Positions 16,414 to 28,117 of a stretch of 64,000 nucleotides of DNA are shown in pieces. Source of the DNA: Streptomyces ambofaciens ATCC 23877 (GTDB lineage: Bacteria > Actinomycetota > Actinomycetes > Streptomycetales > Streptomycetaceae); the NCBI RefSeq assembly GCF_001267885.1, contig NZ_CP012382.1, positions 4,389,001-4,453,000 on the forward strand. Reading direction: 5' to 3'. The stretch's first letter is position 1, and every line of letters starts with the position of its first letter. Made by a program: the position numbers and the translations under genes. The notes under the pieces were generated by a model that was given only the letters and a program-made list of their open reading frames with translations, was not told the origin of the DNA and searched no databases.

Positions 16414-17175
16414 GTGAGCTATTCCGTGGGACAGGTCGCCGGTTTCGCCGGGGTGACGGTGCGCACCCTGCACCACTACGACGACATCGGCCTGCTCGTA
16501 CCCAGCGAGCGCAGCCGCGCGGGCCACCGGCGTTACAACGACGCCGACCTCGACCGGTTGCAGCAGATCCTGTTCTACCGGGAGCTCGGCTTCCCGCTCG
16601 ACGAGGTCGCCGCCCTGCTGGACGACCCGGCCGCGGACCCGCGCGCGCACCTGCGCCGCCAGCACGAACTGCTGTCCGCCCGGATCGAGAAGCTGCAGAA
16701 GATGGCGGCGGCCGTGGAGCAGGCCATGGAGGCACGCAGCATGGGCATCAACCTCACGCCCGAGGAGAAGTTCGAGGTCTTCGGTGACTTCGACCCCGAC
16801 GAACACCAGGAGGAGGTGCGCGAGCGCTGGGGCGACACCGACGCCTACCGCCAGTCGCAGCAGCGCACGGCCTCGTACACCAAGGAGGACTGGCAGCGCA
16901 TCCAGGACGAGGCGGACGAGCTCACCCGGCGCTTCGTCGCCCTGATGGACGCGGGTGAGCCCGCCGACTCCGAGGGGGCGATGGACGTCGCCGAGGACCA
17001 CCGGCTGGGCATCGCCCGCAACCACTACGACTGCGGGTACGAGATGCACACCTGTCTGGGCGAGATGTACGTCTCGGACGAACGTTTCACGCGAAACATC
17101 GACGCCGCCAGGCAGGGCCTCGCCGTCTACATGCGCGACGCGATCCTCGCCAACGCCGTCCGGCACACCTCCTGA
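16414..17175 (+). CDS. tipA: thiopeptide-responsive MerR activator TipAL (with internal TipAS start)
   Basis: 253 residues, essentially the S. lividans TipAL. Residues 1-75 form the MerR winged helix (YSVGQVAGFAGVTVRTLHHY), 76-109 a dimerising coiled coil, and 110-253 the TipAS thiopeptide-binding domain ending CGYEMHTCLGEMYVSDERF. Met110 (ATG 16741) is the known internal start for the abundant short form TipAS, which sequesters the antibiotic. The cysteine in that domain forms a covalent adduct with dehydroalanine tails of thiostrepton-like peptides. GTG 16414 has AAGGAG upstream. It activates its own promoter. Confidence 0.96.
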   Translation: MSYSVGQVAGFAGVTVRTLHHYDDIGLLVPSERSRAGHRRYNDADLDRLQQILFYRELGFPLDEVAALLDDPAADPRAHLRRQHELLSARIEKLQKMAAAVEQAMEARSMGINLTPEEKFEVFGDFDPDEHQEEVRERWGDTDAYRQSQQRTASYTKEDWQRIQDEADELTRRFVALMDAGEPADSEGAMDVAEDHRLGIARNHYDCGYEMHTCLGEMYVSDERFTRNIDAARQGLAVYMRDAILANAVRHTS

Positions 17176-17220
17176 GCGGTGGTCGTGGCCCGGGTCTCAC
17201 TCCCGGGCCACGACCACCGC
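17176..17220. terminator. bidirectional terminator between tipA and ybjQ-like gene
   Basis: Perfect 19-bp stem with a 7-nt TCTCACT loop; each arm starts GCGGTGGTCGTGGCCCGGG or its complement. The right arm is the 3' end of the ybjQ-like coding sequence, encoding VVVARE. Confidence 0.8.
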
Positions 17221-17562
17221 CGTCCCGTACGCGCACACCTCGGTGCCCACGTCCGCGGCCGCCGTCACGTCGAAGCGGAACGCCAGCACCGCGTTGGCCC
17301 CCCGCGCGCGTGCCTGTTCGACGAGTCGCCCCATCGCCTCGTTGCGGGTCTCCACCAGCGTCTTGGTGAGTCCGCGCAGCTCGCCGCCGACCATCGACTT
17401 CAGCCCGGCGCCGATCTGGCTCCCCAGGTGCCGGGAGCGCACGGTCAGTCCGAAGACCTCCCCGAGCACCTCCTGCACGCGGTGGCCCGGCAGGTCGTTC
17501 GTGGTCACGACGAGTACCTCGGGCCGAGGGCCCTGTCCGCCGCCGTATTCTTCGATGCTCAT
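17197..17562 (-). CDS. YbjQ/UPF0145 family protein
   Basis: 121 residues: VLVVTTNDLPGHRVQEVLGE, then SRHLGSQIGAGLKSMVGGEL and ANAVLAFRFDV. This is the small oligomeric YbjQ/UPF0145 fold, a heavy-metal-binding-like domain of unknown function. ATG 17562 was chosen because a conserved acidic start (MSIEEYGG) follows; ribosome binding site weak. The last codons form one arm of the terminator shared with tipA. Confidence 0.88.
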   Translation of the reverse strand: MSIEEYGGGQGPRPEVLVVTTNDLPGHRVQEVLGEVFGLTVRSRHLGSQIGAGLKSMVGGELRGLTKTLVETRNEAMGRLVEQARARGANAVLAFRFDVTAAADVGTEVCAYGTAVVVARE

Positions 17563-17697
17563 GGTTCTCAGGCTTCCCGCGCCCGGCCACGGTGCACACC
17601 GGGATGCCCGGTGGAACCTGGAACCCGACGGCTGCGTTGATACGTTTGGGCAGCCAGTCCCAGCCCGCCTCCCCCCAGCAGCAGGAGCCACAATCCC

Positions 17698-18609
17698 GTG
17701 ACCACCCTTGCGCTCGGCCCCGAGTGGCTCAGCCCGGACTACCTGATCGAGACCTTCGCTCTCCCGGGCATCCTGCTCATCGTCTTCGCCGAGTCCGGAC
17801 TCTTCGCGTTCCTGCCCGGCGACTCGCTGCTGTTCACCGCGGGCCTCTTCGTCGCCCAGGGCGAGTACATCAGCCAGCCGCTGTGGCTGGTGTGCACGCT
17901 GATCGTGCTGGCCGCCGTCATCGGCGACCAAGTGGGATACATGATCGGCAAGTTCCTCGGCCCCAAGCTCTTCAGCCGCCCCAACTCCAGGCTCTTCAAG
18001 AAGGAGAACCTGGACAAGGCTCACGAGTTCATGGAGAAGTACGGCCCCAAGGCGATCGTCCTGGCCCGCTTCGTCCCGATCGTGCGCACCTTCGCGCCCA
18101 TCGTGGCGGGCGCCGGCCGCATGAAGTACCGCACCTTCCTCACGTACAACGTCATCGGCGGCGTGGCCTGGGGCTCGGGCGTCACCCTCGCGGGCTACTG
18201 GCTCGGCCAGATCGAGTTCATCCGCACCAACGTCGAGCCCATCCTCGTCCTGATCGTCGTCGTCTCGGTCGTCCCGATCGCCATCGAGTACCTGCGCGAG
18301 CGCGGCAAGAAGAAGCGCGCCGCCGCGACCGCGGTCCCGGGGGCGCAGCAGCAGCCGCAGACCCCGTACCCGGTCATGGACGACGCCACGACCCAGCTCC
18401 GCAGGGTCGACCAGTACGAGCAGCCGCAGCAGCAGTACCGGCAGCCGCAGCCCCCGCAGTACCAGCAGCCGCAGCAGTACCAGCCGCAGCCTCCCCAGTA
18501 CCAGCAGGCCCCACAGCAGCCGTACACCCAGCAGTACCCGCAGGACTACGGCCAGCAGCCCTACGGCGACCAGCAGAGCGGTCAGTACCCCTACAACCAG
18601 GGTCGCTGA
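17698..18609 (+). CDS. DedA family membrane protein with Pro/Gln-rich tail
   Basis: 303 residues. Residues 1-200 are a DedA/VTT domain (FALPGILLIVFAESGLFAFL; PGDSLLFTAGLF; ARFVPIVRTFAPIVAGAGRM; YNVIGGVAWGSGVTLAGYWL). DedA proteins are now viewed as undecaprenyl-phosphate or phospholipid flippases. The last 90 residues are a cytoplasmic low-complexity tail of PQ, QQYQ and YPQ repeats, not needed for the fold. GTG 17698 follows AGGAG at about 11 nt. Single gene, next to the ThrE-type exporter that is on the other strand. Confidence 0.9.
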   Translation: MTTLALGPEWLSPDYLIETFALPGILLIVFAESGLFAFLPGDSLLFTAGLFVAQGEYISQPLWLVCTLIVLAAVIGDQVGYMIGKFLGPKLFSRPNSRLFKKENLDKAHEFMEKYGPKAIVLARFVPIVRTFAPIVAGAGRMKYRTFLTYNVIGGVAWGSGVTLAGYWLGQIEFIRTNVEPILVLIVVVSVVPIAIEYLRERGKKKRAAATAVPGAQQQPQTPYPVMDDATTQLRRVDQYEQPQQQYRQPQPPQYQQPQQYQPQPPQYQQAPQQPYTQQYPQDYGQQPYGDQQSGQYPYNQGR

Positions 18610-18661
18610 ACCCGCCGAAGGGGCGCGGGGCGGCAGCACCCGGGCGCGTGGGCGACCCGCG

Positions 18662-20401
18662 CTAGAACCCCCGCGTCCGCTTCGCCGCCCGCCGCCCGGC
18701 GGCGCTCGCGGCGCCGGGCACCTTCAGGAACAGCCGCGAGATCTCTCCACCCAGGTTCACGCCGATGGCGATGGCCATCGCCAGCGCCACGGCCTTGGAC
18801 AGCGACAGCAGCCCCGAGTCCACCTCGCTCTGCGCGATCGCCAGCAGTCCGAAGTAGGTCGCCGAACCGGGCAGCAGCGGCCCGATCGCCGCGGTCGTGT
18901 ACGGCAGCGCCGAGGCGAACCGGTACCGGGACATGAGCTGCCCGAACAGGCCCACCAGCCCCGCCGCGGCCGCCGTGGAGGCCACCGGCGAGATGTCGCC
19001 GGCGTAGTGCATGGCGCCGTACACGCACCAGGCGACGCCGCCGTTCAAGGTCACCGCCAGCACGGTCGAGCGTTCCTGCTGGAGCAGGATCGCGAAGGCC
19101 AGCGACAGCAGCATCGAGGCGAAGATCTGCACGATCGGTTCGTCACCGGTGCCCAGCTCGGCGTCCGGGTTGAGCTTGGCGCCCAGCTGGACGCCGAAGT
19201 ACAGCACCACCAGCACCCCGGCGACGATGCTGACGAAGAAGTACATGACCTCCAGCAGGCGCGCGGCGGCGGTGATGTAGAAGCCGGTCAGACCGTCCTG
19301 CACGCCCGCGACCAGCGCACGCCCCGGCAGCAGCGCGAACAGGCCACCGGTGATGACCGCGGACGCCTTCACGTCGACGTGCGTCAGCGTCAGCGCGATG
19401 CCGATCGCGGCCGGGGGCATCGCGGCCACCGCGAACTGGTAGAACTCCGGCAGCCCGCGGCCGGCGCACAGCCACGCCAGCCGGTCACCGAGCATCGCGC
19501 CGAACAGCGCCGCGAAGAACACGATCACGTCACCGCCGACGAGCAGGGAGGCCGCGCCCGCCAGCAGACCGCTCGCCGTGGTCAGCACCCAGGTGGGGTA
19601 CGGGTGCCGGTTGCGGCGGATCTCCGCGAGGCGCCGGTAGGCCTCCTCCAGGGAGATCTGCGTCTCCGGGTCGCTGAGGTCGTCCACCAGCTGGAAGACG
19701 GCCGCGAGCCGGGTGTAGTCGGTACCGCGGCGGCGTACTGTCCGCGACGCCGTCACCGGGTCCTCGACCAGGGACGGCTGGTGGGAGATGGAGAGCAGGG
19801 TGAAGGTGACGTTCGGCTCGCAGCGGTCCAGGCCGTAGGAGCGGCAGACGGCGAACATCGCCGCCTCCACGTCCTCGGCGCCCTCGCCACCGGCCAGCAG
19901 CAGTTCCCCGATACGCAGGGTCAGGTCGAGGACGCGGGGCACGGCCGGACCCGTGTCGTCGTCGTGCCGCTGGGGTGACTCGGGCGCGGGCCGCTCGGCC
20001 ACCGGCATGCGCAGCATCGCGCGCATCCGGTCCTGCCAGGGCACGTCCGCCAGATTGACCGCCGGGAAGCCGCTCGCGGGCGTGAAGGCGTTCGGCGCCG
20101 ACCACGCGCTGTAGGTGCTCGGAGTGGTGAACGCCGAGCCCTCGGTGTCCTCCGCGGGCCCGGCCGGCGGCGCGTCCACCCCGTCCGGCAGCGCGAACTC
20201 CGAGGTGGTCTCGGACTCCGAGCCGGCGTGCCGCGCGACGGCCAGCCCCTGGGGGATCTCGAACTCGGACGTCGTCGACGACTCGCCGTCGATCGACGCC
20301 ACGACACCGCCCGGCGGCCGGAAGGCACTGTGGGCCTCGTCCGACTGCGGCTTGCGGTCCTCCGCCTCCGTCACCTGCGCAACGCTCCCTGCTACGAACA
20401 C
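18662..20401 (-). CDS. threonine/serine exporter (ThrE family)
   Basis: 579 residues. The N-terminal 170 residues are disordered and acidic (STTSEFEIPQG, ETTSEFALPDG repeats), then comes the ThrE_1 domain (LDLTLRIGELLLAGGEGAED; GLDRCEPNVTFTLLSISHQP) with about five membrane helices and the ThrE_2 domain with five more (PLLPGSATYFGLLAIAQSEV). It exports threonine/serine or small peptides. GTG 20401 follows AGGAGG by only 2 nt; GTG 20374 is an alternative start. A terminator lies between it and ppa, so it has its own promoter in that 80-bp gap. Confidence 0.87.
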   Translation of the reverse strand: MFVAGSVAQVTEAEDRKPQSDEAHSAFRPPGGVVASIDGESSTTSEFEIPQGLAVARHAGSESETTSEFALPDGVDAPPAGPAEDTEGSAFTTPSTYSAWSAPNAFTPASGFPAVNLADVPWQDRMRAMLRMPVAERPAPESPQRHDDDTGPAVPRVLDLTLRIGELLLAGGEGAEDVEAAMFAVCRSYGLDRCEPNVTFTLLSISHQPSLVEDPVTASRTVRRRGTDYTRLAAVFQLVDDLSDPETQISLEEAYRRLAEIRRNRHPYPTWVLTTASGLLAGAASLLVGGDVIVFFAALFGAMLGDRLAWLCAGRGLPEFYQFAVAAMPPAAIGIALTLTHVDVKASAVITGGLFALLPGRALVAGVQDGLTGFYITAAARLLEVMYFFVSIVAGVLVVLYFGVQLGAKLNPDAELGTGDEPIVQIFASMLLSLAFAILLQQERSTVLAVTLNGGVAWCVYGAMHYAGDISPVASTAAAAGLVGLFGQLMSRYRFASALPYTTAAIGPLLPGSATYFGLLAIAQSEVDSGLLSLSKAVALAMAIAIGVNLGGEISRLFLKVPGAASAAGRRAAKRTRGF

Positions 20402-20438
20402 AACCTCCTGTAACCCTCAGTATGCGCACCCAAACGTG

Positions 20439-20471
20439 AACGGGCCGCACGCGTCACGCGTGCGGCCCGTT
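20439..20471 (-). terminator. terminator of ppa
   Basis: Perfect 15-bp stem AACGGGCCGCACGCG / CGCGTGCGGCCCGTT with a 3-nt loop, located 18 bp beyond the ppa stop. Confidence 0.8.
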
Positions 20472-20488
20472 ACGAAAGGGAACGCTGC

Positions 20489-20980
20489 TCAGTGGCCGCC
20501 CTGGTCCTTGAAACGCTTGTAGGACCGCTCGATCTCGGCCTCGGCGTCGGTGCGGCCCACCCAGTCGGCGCCCTCGACGGACTTGCCGGGCTCCAGGTCC
20601 TTGTAGACCTCGAAGAAGTGCTGGATCTCCAGGCGGTCGAACTCCGACACGTGGTGGATGTCACGCAGGTGCTCCACGCGCGGGTCGGTCGACGGCACGC
20701 ACAGCAGCTTGTCGTCGCCGCCGGCCTCGTCCGTCATCCGGAACATGCCGATCGCGCGGCAGCGGATCAGGCAGCCGGGGAAGGTCGGCTCGTCCAGGAT
20801 GACCAGCGCGTCCAGCGGGTCGCCGTCCTCGCCGAGGGTGTTCTCGACGAAGCCGTAGTCGGTCGGGTAGGCGGTCGAGGTGAACAGGCGGCGGTCCAGG
20901 CGGATACGACCGGTCTCGTGGTCCACCTCGTACTTGTTCCGCGAACCCTTCGGGATCTCGATCGTGACGTCGAACTCCAC
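20489..20980 (-). CDS. ppa: inorganic pyrophosphatase (family I)
   Basis: 163 residues, the exact length I recall for the Streptomyces enzyme. Active-site residues are in [33 protein letters not shown] and the Lys/Tyr pair [13 protein letters not shown]. It hydrolyses PPi to phosphate and drives biosynthesis forward. GTG 20980 ([11 protein letters not shown] follows) has GGAGGAG 6 nt upstream, better than the ATGs at 20995 and 21004. It is divergent from dacB. Confidence 0.95.
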   Translation of the reverse strand: MEFDVTIEIPKGSRNKYEVDHETGRIRLDRRLFTSTAYPTDYGFVENTLGEDGDPLDALVILDEPTFPGCLIRCRAIGMFRMTDEAGGDDKLLCVPSTDPRVEHLRDIHHVSEFDRLEIQHFFEVYKDLEPGKSVEGADWVGRTDAEAEIERSYKRFKDQGGH

Positions 20981-21065
20981 CGGACGCTCCTCCATGATCA
21001 GCACATAGTTCTGGTGGTTAAGTGTCCCTCACGCAGGTGTGTGATCGCGAAAGGGGCTGGTGGTA

Positions 21066-22667
21066 GTGCCAGAGCTGAGGCCTTGGCGGGCCGCGAGGCC
21101 GCACGTGGCGCGGGCCGCGGGCGCCGTCCGTCCGCGTCTCGCACGCGCCGCACGGTCCGCCGGACCGCGGGTCGCGCGGTTCGCACGGGCCACGGCACCG
21201 CAGCTCACCCGGATCACCAGGCCGAAGACCTGGCAGTACACCGCCGGCGCCGCCACCGCCGGGCTGGCACTCGCCGCCGGTGTGGTGACCGCCGCCGGCC
21301 CCTGGGACTCCACGGGTCAGCGTACGGCCGAGCAGGACCGGGCCGTCGCCCTGGGGCACACGGGTGGCGCAGATCACGGTCGCGGATCACGAGGCTCCGG
21401 CACGGCGGCCGGCCCGCCCCGCCCCGCGCCCAGCGCCGGCTCCGTCCTGGCGTCCCTGGGCGGCGACTCCGGCTCGCGGCCGGACGGCGCCAAGGCGGCG
21501 CCCGGAGGCAGGGCCCTCGCCGACGCCCTCGGGCCCCTGCTGGAGGACCCGGCGCTCGGCACCCGCCCCGGCGCGACCGTCGTCGACCTCACCACCGGCA
21601 AGCGCCTCTACGGCGTCGGCGCCGGCACGCCCCTCACCCCCGCCTCCACCATCAAGATCGCCACCGGCGTCGCCGCCCTCACCGCCCTCGGCCCCGATCA
21701 CCGGCTCACCACCCGCACCGCCCTGGAGCCCGACACCGGCGAACTCGTCCTGGTCGGCGGCGGCGACCCCACCCTCACCGCGCGCGCGGACGCCCGGGGC
21801 CTCGCGAGCCTGCGCACCCTCGCCGGGAAGACGGCGGCGGCCCTGAAGAAGAGGGACGTGCGCAAGGTGACGCTGTCGTACGACACCACGCTCTACGCGG
21901 GGGCGGAAATGCACCCGATCGGGGTCAACGAGAACCTCGCCCGCGTCACCGCCCTGATGGCCGACGAGGCCCGCACGGACGACTCCACCAGCGGGCCCGC
22001 CCCCCGCGTGGCCGACCCGGCCGCCGACGCCGCGCGCACCTTCGCCGGTCTCCTGAAGAAGCACGGCGTCACCGCCTCGCCCCCCGGCCCCTCCAAGGCC
22101 ACGAACCGCGCCGACACCCTCGCCACCGTCTCCTCGCCCCCGCTGTCGGCCCTGGTCGAGCGGATGCTGACCAACAGCGACAACGACCTCGCCGAGGCCC
22201 TGGCCCGGCACACCGCCGTGGCGACCGGCAAGCGCGCCGACTTCAAGGGGGTCTCCGCCGCCGTCACCGCCCGCCTGAAGCAGCTGGGTCTGCCCGTGCG
22301 CGGCGCCGAGTTCCACGACGGCAGCGGCCTGGACCGCGCCGACCGGATCACCGCCGAGCTGCTCACCGCCCTGCTGGCCGAGGCCGCCGACCCGGCCCGC
22401 CCCGAGCTCCGCCCGGTCCTCACCGGCCTGCCCGTCGCCGGCTTCACCGGCACGCTGACCAGCCGCTACACGGACGGCGCGGCCGGCCTCGTCCGCGCGA
22501 AGACCGGCACCCTGACGGGTGTGAACACCCTCGCGGGCACCGTGGTCACCGACCAGGGCCGCCTCCTGGCCTTCGCCTTCCTCAGCTCCGGCACGACGGA
22601 CGCCTGGGCGGCCCAGTCGGCCCTGGACAAGGCGGCGACGACCCTGGCGTCCTGCGGCTGCGCCTGA
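21066..22667 (+). CDS. dacB: D-alanyl-D-alanine carboxypeptidase/endopeptidase, PBP4 type (S13)
   Basis: 533 residues. The first 70 are Arg/Ala-rich, then one membrane anchor (TAGAATAGLALAAGVVTAAG) and a linker. The S13 catalytic motifs are complete: S194-T-I-K197, S371-D-N373 and K479-T-G481. It trims peptidoglycan stem peptides outside the membrane. GTG 21066 (GGGG 9 nt upstream) is preferred over GTG 21060. It heads a rightward gene series dacB, zinc metalloprotease, tilS, hpt, ftsH; gaps of 90-190 bp allow internal promoters. Confidence 0.93.
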   Translation: MPELRPWRAARPHVARAAGAVRPRLARAARSAGPRVARFARATAPQLTRITRPKTWQYTAGAATAGLALAAGVVTAAGPWDSTGQRTAEQDRAVALGHTGGADHGRGSRGSGTAAGPPRPAPSAGSVLASLGGDSGSRPDGAKAAPGGRALADALGPLLEDPALGTRPGATVVDLTTGKRLYGVGAGTPLTPASTIKIATGVAALTALGPDHRLTTRTALEPDTGELVLVGGGDPTLTARADARGLASLRTLAGKTAAALKKRDVRKVTLSYDTTLYAGAEMHPIGVNENLARVTALMADEARTDDSTSGPAPRVADPAADAARTFAGLLKKHGVTASPPGPSKATNRADTLATVSSPPLSALVERMLTNSDNDLAEALARHTAVATGKRADFKGVSAAVTARLKQLGLPVRGAEFHDGSGLDRADRITAELLTALLAEAADPARPELRPVLTGLPVAGFTGTLTSRYTDGAAGLVRAKTGTLTGVNTLAGTVVTDQGRLLAFAFLSSGTTDAWAAQSALDKAATTLASCGCA

Positions 22668-22757
22668 CCACCCGCCCCTCCCTCCCCGTGCGGTGCCGCC
22701 CACCCCACCGCTCGCCACAGCCTGCCCCCGGCGGCGGTGCTCACGTACGGTTGACGC

Positions 22758-23885
22758 ATGACGAGCATCGGCGCATCTTCCGGCATGGTCGACTGGAATC
22801 TCGCGGTGGCGACCGCGACCCGGCTCGTACGGCCGGGCCCCGAGGTGAGCCGCGACGAGGCCAGGGCCGTCGTCGCGGAACTCCGCCGCCATGCCAAGGT
22901 CTCGGAGGAGCACGTCCGGGGCTTCACCCGGATGGCCACCGAGGAGATCCACGACACCCCCGTCCTCGTCGTCGACCGGCCCGGCTGGGTCCGGGCCAAC
23001 GTGGCCGGGTTCCGGGAGATCCTCAAGCCCCTGCTGGAGAAGATGCAGGAGCGGCGCGGCGGCACCCCGGGCGGCGCGGTCCTCGGCGCCGTCGGCGGCA
23101 AGGTCACCGGCGTGGAGCTGGGCATGCTGCTGTCCTTCCTGTCCTCCCGCGTCCTCGGCCAGTACGAGACCTTCGCGCCGGCCACCCGCGAGCTGCCCGC
23201 CGGGGCGAACGGCGGCGGCCGGCTGCTGCTGGTCGCGCCGAACATCGTGCACGTGGAGCGCGAACTCGACGTGGACCCGCACGACTTCCGTCTGTGGGTG
23301 TGCCTGCACGAGGAGACGCACCGCACGCAGTTCACCGCGGTGCCCTGGCTGCGCGACCACCTGGAGGGCGAGATCCAGTCGTTCCTCGCGGAGACCGACG
23401 TCGACCCCATGACGGTGCTGGAGCGGGTCCGCGAGGCCGCCCAGACGCTCGCGGGGGGCCGCCCGGAGGGCGAGGAGGACGACGGCGGGCGCTCCCTGGT
23501 CGAGCTGGTGCAGACCCCCGCCCAGCGCGAGGTCCTCGGCCGGCTCACCGCCGTCATGTCCCTCCTGGAGGGCCACGCCGACTTCGTGATGGACGGCGTC
23601 GGCCCGTCGGTCGTGCCGAGCGTCGGAGAGATCCGCGAGAAGTTCCAGCAGCGGCGCGCCAAGGGCGCCTCGCGCCTCGACCTGGCGCTGCGCAAGCTGC
23701 TCGGCCTGGACGCCAAGCTCCGCCAGTACCGCGACGGCGAGCGCTTCGTCCGAGCCGTCGTCGACGAGTGCGGCATGGACGGGTTCAACCGCGTCTGGAC
23801 CTCGCCCAACACCCTCCCCACCAAGTCGGAGATCGCCAAACCGGCGGATTGGATCGCGCGGATGCAGCGCAAGCCGGAGTCGTGA
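22758..23885 (+). CDS. zinc-dependent metalloprotease family protein (DUF2342)
   Basis: 375 residues of a family often annotated zinc-dependent metalloprotease or coenzyme F420 biosynthesis-associated protein. The HEXXH-like motif is HEETHRTQF (residues about 184-192), followed by the glutamate in LLEGHADFVMDGV, where GHADFV is the family hallmark. It is soluble. It almost always sits between dacB and tilS in actinobacteria, which supports orthology but not a precise role. ATG 22758 was chosen over internal starts because MVDWNLAVATATRLVRPGP is conserved. Confidence 0.88.
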   Translation: MTSIGASSGMVDWNLAVATATRLVRPGPEVSRDEARAVVAELRRHAKVSEEHVRGFTRMATEEIHDTPVLVVDRPGWVRANVAGFREILKPLLEKMQERRGGTPGGAVLGAVGGKVTGVELGMLLSFLSSRVLGQYETFAPATRELPAGANGGGRLLLVAPNIVHVERELDVDPHDFRLWVCLHEETHRTQFTAVPWLRDHLEGEIQSFLAETDVDPMTVLERVREAAQTLAGGRPEGEEDDGGRSLVELVQTPAQREVLGRLTAVMSLLEGHADFVMDGVGPSVVPSVGEIREKFQQRRAKGASRLDLALRKLLGLDAKLRQYRDGERFVRAVVDECGMDGFNRVWTSPNTLPTKSEIAKPADWIARMQRKPES

Positions 23886-24076
23886 GCCCCGCGGGCGGGC
23901 GTGAAACGAAACCGGCCGACGGCAGGTAAACGCCCCTCCAATCACCCGTCCGAGGGACCGTGGGCCTTCGACAGGCGTGCGATGCTCGGGGAACGGCCCG
24001 TTTCTGTCACCATCTACACACTCTGCGTGACCGAACCTCGGGCTCACCCCCGACAACTTCATGAAGGGCACCGGAC

Positions 24077-25123
24077 ATGGGTCCCCATCCTGCGGTCGCG
24101 GCGATACGCCTGGCGGTCCGCCGCGTCCTCCACGACATCCTCACCGAACTCAACACCACGGCCGGCGTACCCGCCGCGGCGGCCGCCGACCGCGTGCCCG
24201 AGCGCCCGCCGGCACCGCTCGTGCTCGTGGCGTGCTCCGGCGGCGCCGACTCCATGGCGCTCGCCTCCGCCCTCGCCTTCGAGGCGCCCCGGCTCGGTGT
24301 CCGCGCCGGCGGCGTCACCGTCGACCACGGTCTGCAGAACGGCTCCGACCTGCGCGCCGAAGAGGTCGTCCTGCGCCTGCGCGAACTGGGCCTGGACCCC
24401 GTCGAGGCCACCAGCGTGACCGTCGGCCGCGCGGGAGGCCCCGAAGCCGCCGCCCGGGACGCACGCTACGCCGCCCTGGACGCCGCCGCCGCCCGGCACG
24501 GCGCCGCCGCCGTCCTGCTCGGCCACACCCGCGACGACCAGGCCGAGACCGTCCTGCTGGGCCTCGCCCGCGGCTCCGGCATCCGTTCCCTGTCGGGGAT
24601 GGCCGCGGTCTCGGGGGCCGGCGGCCGTTACCGCCGCCCCTTCCTCCAGGTCGACCGGCAGACCGCCCGCAAGGCCTGCATGGTGCAGTCCCTGCCCGTC
24701 TGGGACGACCCGCACAACGCCGACCCGGCCTACACCCGCTCCCGGTTGCGCCACGAGGGCCTGCCCGCCCTGGAGAAGGCCCTCGGCAAGGGCGTCGTGG
24801 AGGCCCTCGCCCGTACGGCCCAACTCTCCCGGGACGACGCCGACGCCCTCGACACCTGGGCCCGCCAGGCCGAGGCCGGCGTCCGCGACGCCACCGGGGT
24901 ACTGGAGTGCGCCAAGCTCTACGCCCTCCCGCCCGCCGTACGCCGCCGGATCCTGCGCCGCGCCGCCATCGAGGCCGGTGCCCCCGCCGGCGCGCTCTTC
25001 GCCCGGCACGTCGAGGAAGTCGACCGGCTGATCACCGGCTGGCGCGGTCAGGGGGCCATCAACCTCCCCGGCAAAGTCGTCGCCCGGCGGCAGGGTGGCA
25101 GACTGGTGATTCGGCAAGGCTGA
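24077..25123 (+). CDS. tilS: tRNA(Ile)-lysidine synthase
   Basis: 348 residues. The PP-loop ATP pyrophosphatase motif S54-GGADS59 and [20 protein letters not shown] are diagnostic; the C-terminal part is short, as usual in actinobacteria. It modifies C34 of the CAU-anticodon tRNA to lysidine, changing it from Met to Ile decoding; essential in most bacteria. Upstream ATG 24077 follows GAAGGGCACCGGAC. The conserved tilS-hpt-ftsH order is retained. Confidence 0.95.
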   Translation: MGPHPAVAAIRLAVRRVLHDILTELNTTAGVPAAAAADRVPERPPAPLVLVACSGGADSMALASALAFEAPRLGVRAGGVTVDHGLQNGSDLRAEEVVLRLRELGLDPVEATSVTVGRAGGPEAAARDARYAALDAAAARHGAAAVLLGHTRDDQAETVLLGLARGSGIRSLSGMAAVSGAGGRYRRPFLQVDRQTARKACMVQSLPVWDDPHNADPAYTRSRLRHEGLPALEKALGKGVVEALARTAQLSRDDADALDTWARQAEAGVRDATGVLECAKLYALPPAVRRRILRRAAIEAGAPAGALFARHVEEVDRLITGWRGQGAINLPGKVVARRQGGRLVIRQG

Positions 25124-25197
25124 ATCCGGACCCTCCCACCGATCCGCGCACGGATCGCCGGGGTGCTCCGGAGTGGCCGGTGGGACGACCGAAAGTG

Positions 25198-25758
25198 ATG
25201 CGGGTGGACGCGAACGACATGGGTGCCGACCTCGAGAAGGTACTCATCACCAAGGAAGAGATCGACGCGAAGCTGGCCGAGCTGGCCGCGAAGATCGACG
25301 CGGAGTACGCGGGCAAGGACCTGCTCATCGTCGGTGTGCTCAAGGGCGCCGTGATGGTCATGGCCGACCTGGCGCGCACCCTGTCCACCCCCGTCACCAT
25401 GGACTGGATGGCGGTGTCCTCGTACGGCGCGGGCACCCAGTCCTCCGGCGTGGTGCGGATCCTCAAGGACCTCGACACCGACATCAAGGGCAAGCACGTC
25501 CTGATCGTCGAGGACATCATCGACTCGGGCCTGACCCTGTCCTGGCTGATCTCCAACCTCGGCTCGCGCGAGCCCGCCTCCCTCAAGGTGTGCACGCTGC
25601 TGCGCAAGCCCGACGCCGCGAAGGTCGCCATCGACGTGCAGTGGGTCGGTTTCGACATTCCCAACGAGTTCGTCGTCGGCTACGGCCTCGACTACGCCGA
25701 GAAGTACCGCAACCTCCCGTTCGTCGGTACGCTCGCGCCCCACGTCTACGGGGGCTGA
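25198..25758 (+). CDS. hpt: hypoxanthine phosphoribosyltransferase
   Basis: 186 residues. PRPP-binding motif [11 protein letters not shown], the flexible-loop region [11 protein letters not shown] and the purine-binding [25 protein letters not shown] are all present. It salvages hypoxanthine (and guanine) to IMP/GMP. ATG 25198 chosen; GTG 25195 and GTG 25204 are also in frame. It lies 74 bp after tilS and about 200 bp before ftsH. Confidence 0.95.
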   Translation: MRVDANDMGADLEKVLITKEEIDAKLAELAAKIDAEYAGKDLLIVGVLKGAVMVMADLARTLSTPVTMDWMAVSSYGAGTQSSGVVRILKDLDTDIKGKHVLIVEDIIDSGLTLSWLISNLGSREPASLKVCTLLRKPDAAKVAIDVQWVGFDIPNEFVVGYGLDYAEKYRNLPFVGTLAPHVYGG

Positions 25759-25775
25759 CACGGCCCCGTAGCGGG

Positions 25776-25832
25776 CTCCACGGCGTTCCGGGGGGCCGAC
25801 CGGGAACCCCGGAGGCCTCCGCGCCGTTGGAG
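25776..25832 (+). terminator. long imperfect hairpin between hpt and ftsH
   Basis: CTCCACGGCG pairs with CGCCGTTGGAG, and CCGGGG with CCCCGG inside it. No T-run follows, so it may be a terminator, an mRNA-stabilising structure or an attenuator upstream of ftsH. Confidence 0.4.
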
Positions 25833-25954
25833 CATGCAGACGGGGCGCCGGCCGTCCCGTGCGGCTGAGGGCCGCCAGGCTGGGGTACCGTCAGAAGAAC
25901 TGTCTTATCAAACTCACTATGGCAGGAGGGACGGGGCGGCACCGCTCCGTGTGG

Positions 25955-27994
<2,040 letters not shown>

Positions 27995-28034
27995 TCCAGC
28001 CACTCCCGGTGGCCCCACCAGGCCCGGAATGTAT

Positions 28035-28071
28035 GCCGCGCCCCCCAGGTTCTAGCCTTGGGGGGCGCGGC
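28035..28071 (+). terminator. terminator between ftsH and folE
   Basis: GCCGCGCCCCCC pairs with GGGGGGCGCGGC, extended by CC/GG with a one-base bulge, TTCTAG loop, then GTTTCC. It lies 40 bp after ftsH. Confidence 0.75.
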
Positions 28072-28117
28072 GTTTCCGTATGCCGACGGCAGTATCAGGA
28101 CAGGAACGAGGCACCAG

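Noticed and set aside
20492..23929. 1145-codon plus-strand frame across ppa, dacB and the metalloprotease gene
   Set aside because: It is a GC-bias shadow, antisense to ppa and out of frame with dacB; the translation is Arg/Pro/Gly-rich with no domain.
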